Assembly (NCBI RefSeq): GCF_900113865.1
Contig: NZ_FOQY01000020.1
Coordinates: forward strand, 79,664-143,663
Length of the DNA stretch: 64,000 nt
DNA from: Streptosporangium canum
Lineage (GTDB): Bacteria > Actinomycetota > Actinomycetes > Streptosporangiales > Streptosporangiaceae
Direction of reading: 5' to 3'
The notes under the pieces: generated by a model
The model's database searches: none
Told to the model about the DNA's origin: nothing
Seen by the model: the letters and a program-made list of their open reading frames with translations, nothing else
Part shown: one piece after another, positions 36,280 to 44,080 of the stretch
How positions within the stretch are numbered: the stretch's first letter is position 1
How the letters are laid out: each line of letters begins with the position of its first letter
Position numbers and translations under genes: made by a program

Positions 36280-36910
36280 ATCTCTTCAGCTGCACGGCTA
36301 TCGCCTGGATGAGCAGTTCCAGGCCGAACTCGAACTCCGACTCGTGGTCGCAGTCGACCAGCATCGGAGCCAGCCCGCTCACCTGGGGGAACAGCAGGGG
36401 ATCGACGTTCTCGACAGCGATGTCGGGGCGGTGGACCGGGGCGAACGTCGGGGTGACCCCGACCTCCCGCAGCAGCGAGCCCACGATGTAGGCGATGAAC
36501 ACGCGCAGGATGCGGACCGCCTCGTGCCCGCCGAACCCGGCGCTGCGCAGCGTGGCGAGCGCCCGCTCGACCGGCAGCAGCCCGGCGGTCGACTGGAGCT
36601 GGCGGCTGACCACCACCATCGTGCAGCGGGGATAGTGGTGGGCGATCTGCCGGAAGGCGAGCGCCTGCATCCGCACGCGGTCGGTCCAGTCGGCGTCCGG
36701 GTCGTCGGAGAACTCGATCTGCGACAGCACGGTCTCGGCCACCCCGTCGAGCAGCGCGGACTTGTTGGGCACGTGGTTGTAGAGCGACATCACGCCCACC
36801 CCCAGATCGGCCGCGATCCTGCGCATGGACACCGCGTCGGCGCCCTCACGCTCGATCAGGTCGATGGCCGCGGCGACGATGCGCGGACGGGACAGTGGCT
36901 CTGCGGGCAT
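36278..36910 (-). CDS. TetR-family transcriptional regulator
   Basis: A 210-residue repressor. RPRIVAAAIDLIEREGADAVSMRRIAADLGVGVMSLYNHVPNKSALLDG (residues 8-56) is the TetR helix-turn-helix, and the rest is the helical ligand-binding TetR_C domain. It is divergent from the diiron-protein gene; the shared 87-base gap holds two mirror-image 15-base palindromic sites, which suggests it represses both itself and that gene. The ligand is unknown. Confidence 0.9.
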   Translation of the reverse strand: MPAEPLSRPRIVAAAIDLIEREGADAVSMRRIAADLGVGVMSLYNHVPNKSALLDGVAETVLSQIEFSDDPDADWTDRVRMQALAFRQIAHHYPRCTMVVVSRQLQSTAGLLPVERALATLRSAGFGGHEAVRILRVFIAYIVGSLLREVGVTPTFAPVHRPDIAVENVDPLLFPQVSGLAPMLVDCDHESEFEFGLELLIQAIAVQLKR

Positions 36911-36937
36911 ATCGCCATTGTCTCCTCATCTTGACGC

Positions 36938-36952
36938 ACGTACACCGTACGT
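36938..36952. promoter_or_regulatory. TetR operator, site 1
   Basis: ACGTACACCGTACGT is a near-perfect dyad (ACGTAC...GTACGT). It is the exact reverse complement of site 2, 32 bases away. Confidence 0.75.
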
Positions 36953-36969
36953 GCGACTCTCGCGAGTGT

Positions 36970-36984
36970 ACGTACGGTGTACGT
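36970..36984. promoter_or_regulatory. TetR operator, site 2
   Basis: ACGTACGGTGTACGT is the exact reverse complement of site 1. It lies 14 bases upstream of the diiron gene's ATG, where bound repressor would block transcription. Confidence 0.75.
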
Positions 36985-36997
36985 CTCTGGAGGCCGC

Positions 36998-38113
36998 ATG
37001 TCGACTCACGATCTCTACACGATCCCGGCCGAGCTCTCCACGTGGGACGTCGAGGCGGCCGGAGCCGCCCGCTTCACGTGGGAGTACGACGACGGCAGGG
37101 ACCGCATGCTCGCCCTTTACCAGAAGGGCAAGGACAAGCAGTGGGACTCCGTCAAACGCATCGACTGGAGCCTTGAGGTCGATCCGTACAACGTGCTCGG
37201 CATCCCCGACACCACCATCGCCATCCATGGCACGCCCCTGTGGGACCGGATGGACGACCGGCAGCGGCAGGACATCCGCCTGCACGGCGCCGCCTGGCAG
37301 TTCTCCCAGTTCCTCCACGGCGAGCAGGGCGCGATGATCTGCTCGGCCCGCATCGTGGAGTCGGTCCCCGACCTCGACTCCAAGTTCTACGCCGCCACCC
37401 AGACCATGGACGAGGCCCGGCACGCCGAGACCTACGCCCGCTTCCTGCAGGAGAAAGTCGGCCTCGCCTACCCCATCAACGAACACCTCAAGGCCCTGCT
37501 GGACAGCACGCTGAGCGACTCCCGCTGGGACATGCCCTACCTCGGCATGCAGGTGCTCATCGAGGGCCTGGCCCTGGCCGCCTTCGGCGTGATGCGCGAC
37601 ATCACCACCAAGCCGCTGCCCAAGCAGATCCTCGCCTACGTCATGCAGGACGAGGCCCGGCACGTGGCCTTCGGCCGGATGGCGCTGCGCGACTACTACA
37701 GCCAGCTCACCGAGGCCGAGCTGCGCGAGCGCGAGGACTTCGTCATCGAGGGCTGCTACCTGATGCGCGACCGGCTGCGCGGCCGGGAGACGTGGGAGAG
37801 CGTCGGCCTGAACAGATCCGAGGTCGCCGAAGCCATGGAGTGCGTCGACCGGTCCGAGTACCTCAAGCTGTTCCGCTCCCTGCTGTTCAGCCGCATCGTG
37901 CCATGCGTCAAGGACATCGGCCTGTGGAGCCCCCGCCTCCAGCAGGCCTACGCCGACATGGGCGTCCTGGACATGGCCGGCCAGAGCCTGGACACGCTGA
38001 TGAGGCAGGACGAGGAGATCGCCGACAGGATCGACGCCGAGCGCTTCGCCGTGGAGGAGGCCGAACGCCACGCCGAGGTCGCCGAGACCGTGGCCATGGG
38101 CGCCGAGTCCTAG
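36998..38113 (+). CDS. Ferritin-like diiron protein
   Basis: A 371-residue helical protein; the ATG at 36,998 follows CTGGAGG. Six canonical diiron ligands are visible: E109, E139 with H142 (DEARH), E189, and E219 with H222 (DEARH), in the E...ExxH...E...ExxH order of ferritin-like oxidases. Such proteins range from ribonucleotide-reductase small subunits and AurF-type N-oxygenases to stress proteins; length and sequence do not fix the role. Regulation by a divergent TetR repressor suggests induction by a small molecule. The last 30 residues are acidic and helical. Confidence 0.82.
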   Translation: MSTHDLYTIPAELSTWDVEAAGAARFTWEYDDGRDRMLALYQKGKDKQWDSVKRIDWSLEVDPYNVLGIPDTTIAIHGTPLWDRMDDRQRQDIRLHGAAWQFSQFLHGEQGAMICSARIVESVPDLDSKFYAATQTMDEARHAETYARFLQEKVGLAYPINEHLKALLDSTLSDSRWDMPYLGMQVLIEGLALAAFGVMRDITTKPLPKQILAYVMQDEARHVAFGRMALRDYYSQLTEAELREREDFVIEGCYLMRDRLRGRETWESVGLNRSEVAEAMECVDRSEYLKLFRSLLFSRIVPCVKDIGLWSPRLQQAYADMGVLDMAGQSLDTLMRQDEEIADRIDAERFAVEEAERHAEVAETVAMGAES

Positions 38114-38157
38114 CCGGCGGTCGTGGCGTCGCCCGCCGTGGACACGGCGGCGCGGGT

Positions 38158-38481
38158 CTACCGCAGGAGCACGAACACCACGGCCCCGGCCGCGGCGGCG
38201 AGGGTGCCGAGCCAGGCGATGACGGCGTCAGCCCGCTCGTCGAGGGGGCTGCCCTCGTGCAGGGCGTGTTGCACGCGCTGGTAGCGGACGCCGGTGCGGG
38301 CCAGCAGGACCGCGCCGCACAGGGCGGCCAGGGCGAAGGGGACGACGGTGATCAGATGGGTGCCGGCGCGCAGCCCGATGCCCGCGGCGCCCAGACCGCT
38401 GACGGCGAGCAGGGCGGCCGTGCGGACCCAGGCCAGCCGGGTCCGCTCGTTCTGCAGCCCCTCGTCCCACAGGGGACTCAT
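38158..38481 (-). CDS. DUF202-family small membrane protein
   Basis: A 107-residue protein with three predicted membrane segments. NERTRLAWVRTAALLA is the DUF202 signature. The ATG at 38,481 overlaps the upstream gene's stop by 4 bases, so the two DUF202 genes are translated together. Function is unknown; the family includes YidG/YidH-like proteins. Confidence 0.8.
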   Translation of the reverse strand: MSPLWDEGLQNERTRLAWVRTAALLAVSGLGAAGIGLRAGTHLITVVPFALAALCGAVLLARTGVRYQRVQHALHEGSPLDERADAVIAWLGTLAAAAGAVVFVLLR

Positions 38482-38819
38482 CGGCCCAGCAGGATAAGGA
38501 TCATGGCGAGCACGGCCACGGTCGCCACGCCGTACCCCAGCAGGGGGGCGATGGCGGGAGGCGGGAGCGGGGTGGCGCTGCGCAGGGCACGCTGGACCCG
38601 GCGCCAGCGGGGATAGGCCATCGCGGCCGACAGGGCCGACAGGCACACCAGGGTGAGGGCGAGCACGGTCCGCATCCAGGGCACGAACACGTCTTCGGAG
38701 ACCGCGGCCATGGCGACGCCGCCCGCGCTCAGTGCGAGCGACGTGCTCAGCCAGGTCAGAAAGGTGCGTTCGTTCGCGAGCGTGAACCGGGGATCCGGTT
38801 CGTTGCCGGGGCTGTCCAT
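38478..38819 (-). CDS. DUF202/YidH-family small membrane protein
   Basis: A 113-residue protein. ANERTFLTWLSTSLALSAGG matches the DUF202 opening and three hydrophobic segments follow. It is paired with the homologous downstream gene by an ATGA overlap, suggesting a hetero-oligomer. Function is unknown. Confidence 0.82.
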   Translation of the reverse strand: MDSPGNEPDPRFTLANERTFLTWLSTSLALSAGGVAMAAVSEDVFVPWMRTVLALTLVCLSALSAAMAYPRWRRVQRALRSATPLPPPAIAPLLGYGVATVAVLAMILILLGR

Positions 38820-38910
38820 GGGAACGACGCTATTTCAGCGACATTCCCCCTAGAGAACCCGGGATTGCCCGAAAGCCCCGGACGGAGACGGCGGTGAGCT
38901 GCGAAAAGCC

Positions 38911-39312
38911 TCAGCCGCAGGCGGAGGTGAGCTGCTCGACCCACTTGACCGAGTCGGTCGCGACCTTCTGCCCCGCGTCGACGGCGCTGTTGGCGTCGGT
39001 GACGTTCAGGCCCTCCAGGTCCTTGGCGACCCCGTCCGCGGCCTCCTTGAGGGTGGTGTTGGCCGCCTTGTCGGCCAGGTCGCCGAGCTTGGCGGCGCCG
39101 TCGTTCAGCGCCTTCTCCATCGCGGCGGGGTCCTCGATCAGAGGGGTGATCTTCTGGACGGTGTCGGTGACGATGGCGGCGGCCTGCAGGCACTGCTGGG
39201 CCTTGTCCACGCCCTCGCTCACCTGCTGGATCTCGGAGCATCCGGTGGTGATGAGTACAGCGGCCAGCGCGGAGGCGGCGAGGACGGGGATCCGTCGCGG
39301 AAGGGGTCGCAT
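38911..39312 (-). CDS. Small lipoprotein
   Basis: A 133-residue protein with a type II signal peptide (MRPLPRRIPVLAASALAAVLITTGC) whose lipobox Cys lies at residue 25. The mature part is helical, rich in Ala, Asp and Lys with heptad-like spacing (EGVDKAQQCLQAAAIVTDTVQ, AAKLGDLADKAANTTL), suggesting a coiled coil or helical bundle at the membrane. No family recognised. Confidence 0.72.
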   Translation of the reverse strand: MRPLPRRIPVLAASALAAVLITTGCSEIQQVSEGVDKAQQCLQAAAIVTDTVQKITPLIEDPAAMEKALNDGAAKLGDLADKAANTTLKEAADGVAKDLEGLNVTDANSAVDAGQKVATDSVKWVEQLTSACG

Positions 39313-39549
39313 GCCCCGACCCTACCCAACGGGCCGGTACGGCAGGCGCCGTCGCGCACGTCCGCCAGGCCGTGAACGCGCGGAGTAAGGTGGTCGTACC
39401 TGTTCCGCCCGGACCGGGAGCCGCCGCGGGCCGAGCCGGACGGCACCTCCCGGCGGCGGCGTCGTCATGGACGATCCCGCCCGTGGACGGGCTCATCGCA
39501 CCAGGGCTCCGGCCGTACGATCGCCTGAGATATCCGCACAAGGGGAAAC

Positions 39550-39807
39550 ATGCCTACCTGCAAGCATCTCGCTCTGACCGAGGACCCGTCCCCTCGCACG
39601 CCCCAGGGCTGCGAGGAGTGCCTCAGCACCGGCATGCGCTGGGTCCACCTGCGCAGGTGCCTGTCGTGCGGGCACATCGGCTGCTGTGACTCCTCACCCG
39701 GCAAGCACGCGACCGCCCACTACAAGGAGACCGACCATCCGACCGTGGCCTCCTTCGAACCGGGCGAGGACTGGCGGTGGTGCTACATCGACAACATCAT
39801 CGGCTAG
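39550..39807 (+). CDS. Stand-alone UBP-type zinc-finger protein
   Basis: An 85-residue protein that is essentially one ZnF-UBP domain: CKHL, CEECLSTGMRWVHLRRCLSCGHIGCCDSS, HATAHYKETDHPTV. The cysteines and histidines needed for zinc are present. Single-domain UBP proteins occur in actinobacteria; their partner is unknown. Confidence 0.85.
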   Translation: MPTCKHLALTEDPSPRTPQGCEECLSTGMRWVHLRRCLSCGHIGCCDSSPGKHATAHYKETDHPTVASFEPGEDWRWCYIDNIIG

Positions 39808-39926
39808 TGCGCTGACCGCACAGGTCCGCCGGGCCGGTGGTCGATTCATCGCGCGAGAGCCGACTGGATGTCGTCGGATCCGGTCCGACCGGTGGAGATC
39901 GGCTTCGCCCCGATATCCTGCGCCAC

Positions 39927-40724
39927 GTGATCAACTCATCCGCGAATCCCGACGATGCCGAGGTTGCGATAGCTGCGGCCCGTGCGGGCGCGGACGTGGT
40001 GCGCAACCTGTACGGCCGGCGGCTCACCCGCATCGACAAGGGCGCCGGGGACTTCGCCACCGCCGCCGATGTGGAGGCCGAGAAGACGATCATCGGTGTC
40101 ATCCGTGCCGCTCGGCCCGATGACGCGGTGCTCGGCGAGGAAGGCGGTCGGCAGGGTGCGGCCGACGCTGTGCGCCAGTGGTTGGTGGATCCCTTGTGCG
40201 GCACGCTGAACTACGCCGCCGGCAACATGCTGGTGGCCGTCAACGTGGCGCTGCGCGACGGGGCGGCGGCGGTGGCGGACCCGTTCAGCGGAGAGGCGTT
40301 CTTCACCCGCGGTGAAAGCGCCTGGGTGCGGCACGACGGGGTCGACGCGCGGTTGGCGCCCACGTCGGCCACTCGGCTGGTGGACGTCAACCTGGACCCG
40401 CCGTTCCCGAGCGCGCCCGGGTTCCGGGCCGTGGACCTGCTGGCCCACCCCGAGTTCGTCAAGCGGTTCCGGCCACGGGTCGTGTCCACGACGCTGGCGC
40501 TGGCCTGGGTCGCGGCCGGCAAACGCGCCGCGTATGTCACCGATGGCAGTGACCTGTCCGAGAGTGTGCATTTCGCCGCCGGCATCGCTGTGTGCCGGGC
40601 CGCCGGCTGCGTAGTCACCGGAGTCGACGGCGCCCCGATCGGGCAGGCAGGCCGCGGGCTTGTGGTGGCCGCCGACGCCGAGACCCACGGGCTGTTGATG
40701 TCGATGATCCGCGGCCGAAGCTAG
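39927..40724 (+). CDS. Inositol-monophosphatase-family protein with altered catalytic motifs
   Basis: A 265-residue protein from the GTG at 39,927 (a start at 39,837 would add 30 unlike residues). The fold's motifs are recognisable: E71-E72 of GEEGG, DPLCGTLN at residues 88-95, and SVHFAAG near residue 215. The standard DPxDGTxN motif has Asp where this protein has C91, and the usual WDxAAG has Asp where it has H215. Two of the metal/catalytic acids are therefore replaced, so activity may be lost or changed. I believe related actinobacterial proteins share DPLCGT, so it may be a distinct subfamily. Confidence 0.7.
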   Translation: MINSSANPDDAEVAIAAARAGADVVRNLYGRRLTRIDKGAGDFATAADVEAEKTIIGVIRAARPDDAVLGEEGGRQGAADAVRQWLVDPLCGTLNYAAGNMLVAVNVALRDGAAAVADPFSGEAFFTRGESAWVRHDGVDARLAPTSATRLVDVNLDPPFPSAPGFRAVDLLAHPEFVKRFRPRVVSTTLALAWVAAGKRAAYVTDGSDLSESVHFAAGIAVCRAAGCVVTGVDGAPIGQAGRGLVVAADAETHGLLMSMIRGRS

Positions 40725-40842
40725 TGCTGCGACGTGGGTCAGGCTGCCGTCCGGAGCGGGCGTCCGCCCCAGCGGGCCGAGGCGTCCACGCTCTTCGCCG
40801 CAGGCCCGTACCGCACCCCCGACGGATCAACGGGCGCGACCA

Positions 40843-42426
40843 CTAAACGCGCTCAAGGGTGGCCTCCTCGAAGTCGAGCTCCTGCATGACCCTGCGGAGC
40901 ACCTCGTCGTCGATCCGCCCCTCGTCGCGGAGCCGGACGAGCACCTCGCGCTCGGCCGCCAGCATCTCCCTGCGCAGCCGCCGGTAGACGGTGCTCGGCG
41001 TCTCCTCGCCCGCCGGGCCGGTGCCGCCGCCGAGCCGCTCCCACGCGGAGAGCGCCCGGCGTTCGGACCGTGACCTGAGCTGGTCGACCACGTCCTCGTG
41101 GACGTCGACGGTCCTCCCGGCCACCAGTTCCTCCAGCCGGGCCAGCCCGGCGGCGGCCGCCGCCTGCTGGGCGGCGGCCTCGGCGAGGTTGTCGGCGAAG
41201 ATCTCCTGTTCGTTGGAGATCTTCAGCCGCCGGATGATCGCTGGGAACGACATCCCCTGGATCAGCAGGGTGCCGATCACCACCACGAAGGTGAGGAAGA
41301 GCAGCGTGTCGCGACCGGGGAAGTCCTGCGGGAGGGCGAAGGCCGCCGCCAGGGAGACCACCCCGCGCATGCCCGCCCAGCTCACGATGACCACGTTCTG
41401 CCAGGAGGGCGCGTGCGGCTCGCGCCGGCGGACCTTCCTGGAGAGGATTCTGGGCAGGTAGATGCCGGGCACGACCCAGACGACCCTGGCGAGCACCGTG
41501 GCGGCGAAGACGGCCAGCGCCATCCCGGCGAGGTTCCACGGGTCCGCGCCCCGCAGCGCCTTCATGATCGGCCAGAGCTGCAGGCCGATCAGCACGAACA
41601 CGATCGACTCCAGGAAGAAGCCCAGGACCCGCCAGACGGCGTCGGACAGGAGCCGGGTGCCGAAGGCCGCGGTGGGCAGGCGGTGGCCGATGTAGAGGCC
41701 GACGATCACCACCGCGATCACCCCGGAGACGTGCACGCTCTCGGCCGCGAGGTAGACCGCGAACGGGATGAGCAGCATGACGGTGTTCTCGACGAGCGAG
41801 TCCCGCAGGAGCACCAGCCCCCGGGCCAGGATCCAGGCGAGCACGACACCGATCACGACGCCGCCCACCGCCGCGTAGAGGAACCTCGCGGACGCGTCCA
41901 GCCAGGTGATGCCCGCTCCCATCGCGGCGGCGATGGCCACCCGGTACGCGGTGAGCGCGGTGGCGTCGTTGAACAGGCTCTCCCCCACCAGGATGGTGAC
42001 CACCTTGCGGGGCAGCCCGAGCCTGCGGGCCACCGCGACCGCGGCGACCGCGTCGGGCGGCGCCACGATCGCACCCAGCGCGAACGCGGCGGCCAGCGGC
42101 AGCGCGGGAAGGAGCAGGTGGGTGACCCAGCCGACGACCAGGGTGGTGAACAGCACCAGCCCGACCGAGAGCAGCGCGACCGGACGGCGGACCGCCTTGA
42201 GCCTGAGATAGGAGCTCTCGATCGCGGCGGAGTAGAGCAGCGGCGGCAGGAACACCAGCAGGACCAGCTCGGGGTCCAGTTCGTACTGCGGCACCAGCGG
42301 CGACAGCACCAGCCCCGCCAACACCAGCAGCAGGGGGGCGGACCAGCCCCTGCGCCTGGCCACCGCCGCCACCGCGATCGCGATGACCGGCACGACCAGT
42401 ATCTGTAGCACCGACGCTTGGTTCAT
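40843..42426 (-). CDS. CPA1-type Na+/H+ antiporter
   Basis: A 527-residue protein from the ATG at 42,426. About 12 membrane segments carry GESLFNDATALTAYRVA, whose Asn-Asp pair is the ion-binding site of CPA1 exchangers, and APPDAVAAVAVARRLG. A soluble tail of about 130 residues (EQEIFADNLAEAAAQQ...) probably regulates the exchanger. It exports sodium or potassium in exchange for protons at the plasma membrane. It stands apart from neighbours. Confidence 0.9.
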   Translation of the reverse strand: MNQASVLQILVVPVIAIAVAAVARRRGWSAPLLLVLAGLVLSPLVPQYELDPELVLLVFLPPLLYSAAIESSYLRLKAVRRPVALLSVGLVLFTTLVVGWVTHLLLPALPLAAAFALGAIVAPPDAVAAVAVARRLGLPRKVVTILVGESLFNDATALTAYRVAIAAAMGAGITWLDASARFLYAAVGGVVIGVVLAWILARGLVLLRDSLVENTVMLLIPFAVYLAAESVHVSGVIAVVIVGLYIGHRLPTAAFGTRLLSDAVWRVLGFFLESIVFVLIGLQLWPIMKALRGADPWNLAGMALAVFAATVLARVVWVVPGIYLPRILSRKVRRREPHAPSWQNVVIVSWAGMRGVVSLAAAFALPQDFPGRDTLLFLTFVVVIGTLLIQGMSFPAIIRRLKISNEQEIFADNLAEAAAQQAAAAAGLARLEELVAGRTVDVHEDVVDQLRSRSERRALSAWERLGGGTGPAGEETPSTVYRRLRREMLAAEREVLVRLRDEGRIDDEVLRRVMQELDFEEATLERV

Positions 42427-42495
42427 CCCCGCTCCCACACCGCTATGGGCGATCAGCCTACGGGACCTCTCCCGTCGGCGCCCCTGCGGTGCCGA

Positions 42496-43824
42496 TCACC
42501 AGTCGCGGCGCTCGTCCCGGTCCTCGCGGCGGCGGTCGTCATAGCGCTGGTCGTCGTAGCGCTGGTCGTCGTAGCGCTGGTCGGGACGGAGCCGCTCACC
42601 GGTGGAGTGCGGCGGGTCCTGGACGTAGGGGCGCGGCATCCGCTGCTCGGCCTGCTGGCCGCGCAGCCCCAGCGGGTCGGACGGGTCCACGTCCTGCTGG
42701 TAGGCGGGCGGCGAGCCGTACAGGTCGCGCAGGTCCGCCGGGTGACCTGCCTGCTGGGGATGGTGCGGGGCGGCGGGCTGCTGTGCCCCGAAGGCGTATG
42801 GATCGGGCTGGGCCGGGGCGGGGTAGCCGTAGCCGTCGGGCTGCGCGCCGTAGGCCGACTGCTGCTGCTGGGCCGCGAAGCCGAAGGGGTCGGTGGAGTG
42901 CTGCTGCCCCTGGGCCGCGTAGGGATCGGCGTGCGACTGGTGGGCGGAGGCCGGGAACTGCTCGATGTGCGGTGTGAAGGGATCCACCGGCTGCTGCCGG
43001 GCGACCGGGGGGGCGAACGGGTCCACCGGCTGCTGGGCGGGCACGCCGTACGGGTCGGGCTGCTGGGCCTGCGGGGACACGCCGTACGGGTCGGGCTGCG
43101 GGGCCTGCGGGGACACGCCGTACGGGTCGGCCTGCGGGGCGGGCACGCCGTAGGGGTCCGGCTGCTGGGCCCCGTAGGGGTCACCGGGTATCTGGTAGAG
43201 CGCCTCGGCGGGACCGGCCCCGCGGGGCTCGACCGGCTGCGGCTGCCCGTAGGGCAGGGAGTCACCCACGATCATGTTCTCCCGCGGCACCACGTCGGCC
43301 GGGCCGTACCCGTCGGCGGGACCGTACCCGTCGGCGGGACCGTATCCGGCGGCCGCGCGGTCCTGGGACCGGTCCAACGGCGGCACGGCGCCCCGCGCGA
43401 CGAGCACGTCGTTGGGGCCGAGGGCCGCGACCTGGCGCGGCTCGTCCGGCGGAGGGGAGATCTGGGTGGCCGGGTCGGCGTACTGCGGCTGGGCGTAGTC
43501 CTCGGGGCGCGGCCGGGCGTACTGCCCGGTGCCGGGGAACTCCCCGTGCTCCTGGTAGTCGCCCGCGGGTGCGGCCTGCTGCTCGCCCACCTCGTCGGGA
43601 TACTGGCCCCCCGCCTCGACGAAACCCTCGTCGAGGGTGTCCACCAGGCGGCCCACATCCTGCATGGGCATCCGGAAACTGGCACTGCACATCTCGCCGC
43701 GCCACAAGCTCAGCACCAGCGTGCCTTCGTGCCAGGTGACCCGGAGAACCCGCTCCTGGCCACGCTCGTCAAAGAACACTTCGCCGAACGACGGCAACGG
43801 GACAACTTCCGACATGGAAGACAT
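42496..43824 (-). CDS. Protein with small N-terminal domain and long PDPYG-repeat tail
   Basis: A 442-residue protein. Residues 1-75 look folded (LPSFGEVFFDERGQERVLRVTWHEG, DVGRLVDTLDEGFVEAG). The remainder is low-complexity, rich in Pro, Gln, Asp, Tyr and Gly, with about eight QxDPYG or QxDPF units (for example QADPYGVSPQA, QPDPYGVSPQA) and three GYGPADG units. The last 30 residues repeat QRYDD before an Arg/Asp-rich end. I believe the N-terminal part resembles conserved actinobacterial proteins of unknown function. The tail is probably disordered and may interact or phase-separate. Confidence 0.7.
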   Translation of the reverse strand: MSSMSEVVPLPSFGEVFFDERGQERVLRVTWHEGTLVLSLWRGEMCSASFRMPMQDVGRLVDTLDEGFVEAGGQYPDEVGEQQAAPAGDYQEHGEFPGTGQYARPRPEDYAQPQYADPATQISPPPDEPRQVAALGPNDVLVARGAVPPLDRSQDRAAAGYGPADGYGPADGYGPADVVPRENMIVGDSLPYGQPQPVEPRGAGPAEALYQIPGDPYGAQQPDPYGVPAPQADPYGVSPQAPQPDPYGVSPQAQQPDPYGVPAQQPVDPFAPPVARQQPVDPFTPHIEQFPASAHQSHADPYAAQGQQHSTDPFGFAAQQQQSAYGAQPDGYGYPAPAQPDPYAFGAQQPAAPHHPQQAGHPADLRDLYGSPPAYQQDVDPSDPLGLRGQQAEQRMPRPYVQDPPHSTGERLRPDQRYDDQRYDDQRYDDRRREDRDERRDW

Positions 43825-44080
43825 AGTGCTTTAACCAGCCTTTATTCGTCCACTCGACCTCGGGAAACTCTACCGAACCGGTCTTTCCGTCCCCACCTTC
43901 CATCACTATGACACCAAAACGGGCGATCTTCTTTGATCGTTGGGAGGCCGGTGAGCCGGATGATCCTGCCAGTTTGCCATGCGTGCCGGGCTCCGGGTCC
44001 CGGAATTCCGGGATGCGCCCGGCCGGTGACTGCCCGGAGCCAGCCGCGATCGTCGGGCGGAACGGGTACGGTTGGCTGTC

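Noticed and set aside
42418..43911. A Val/Gly-rich plus-strand frame of 497 residues
   Set aside because: It mirrors the PDPYG-repeat gene on the other strand. The repeated GHAVRVGLRGL words are the antisense of PDPYG repeats, and no ribosome-binding site supports it.
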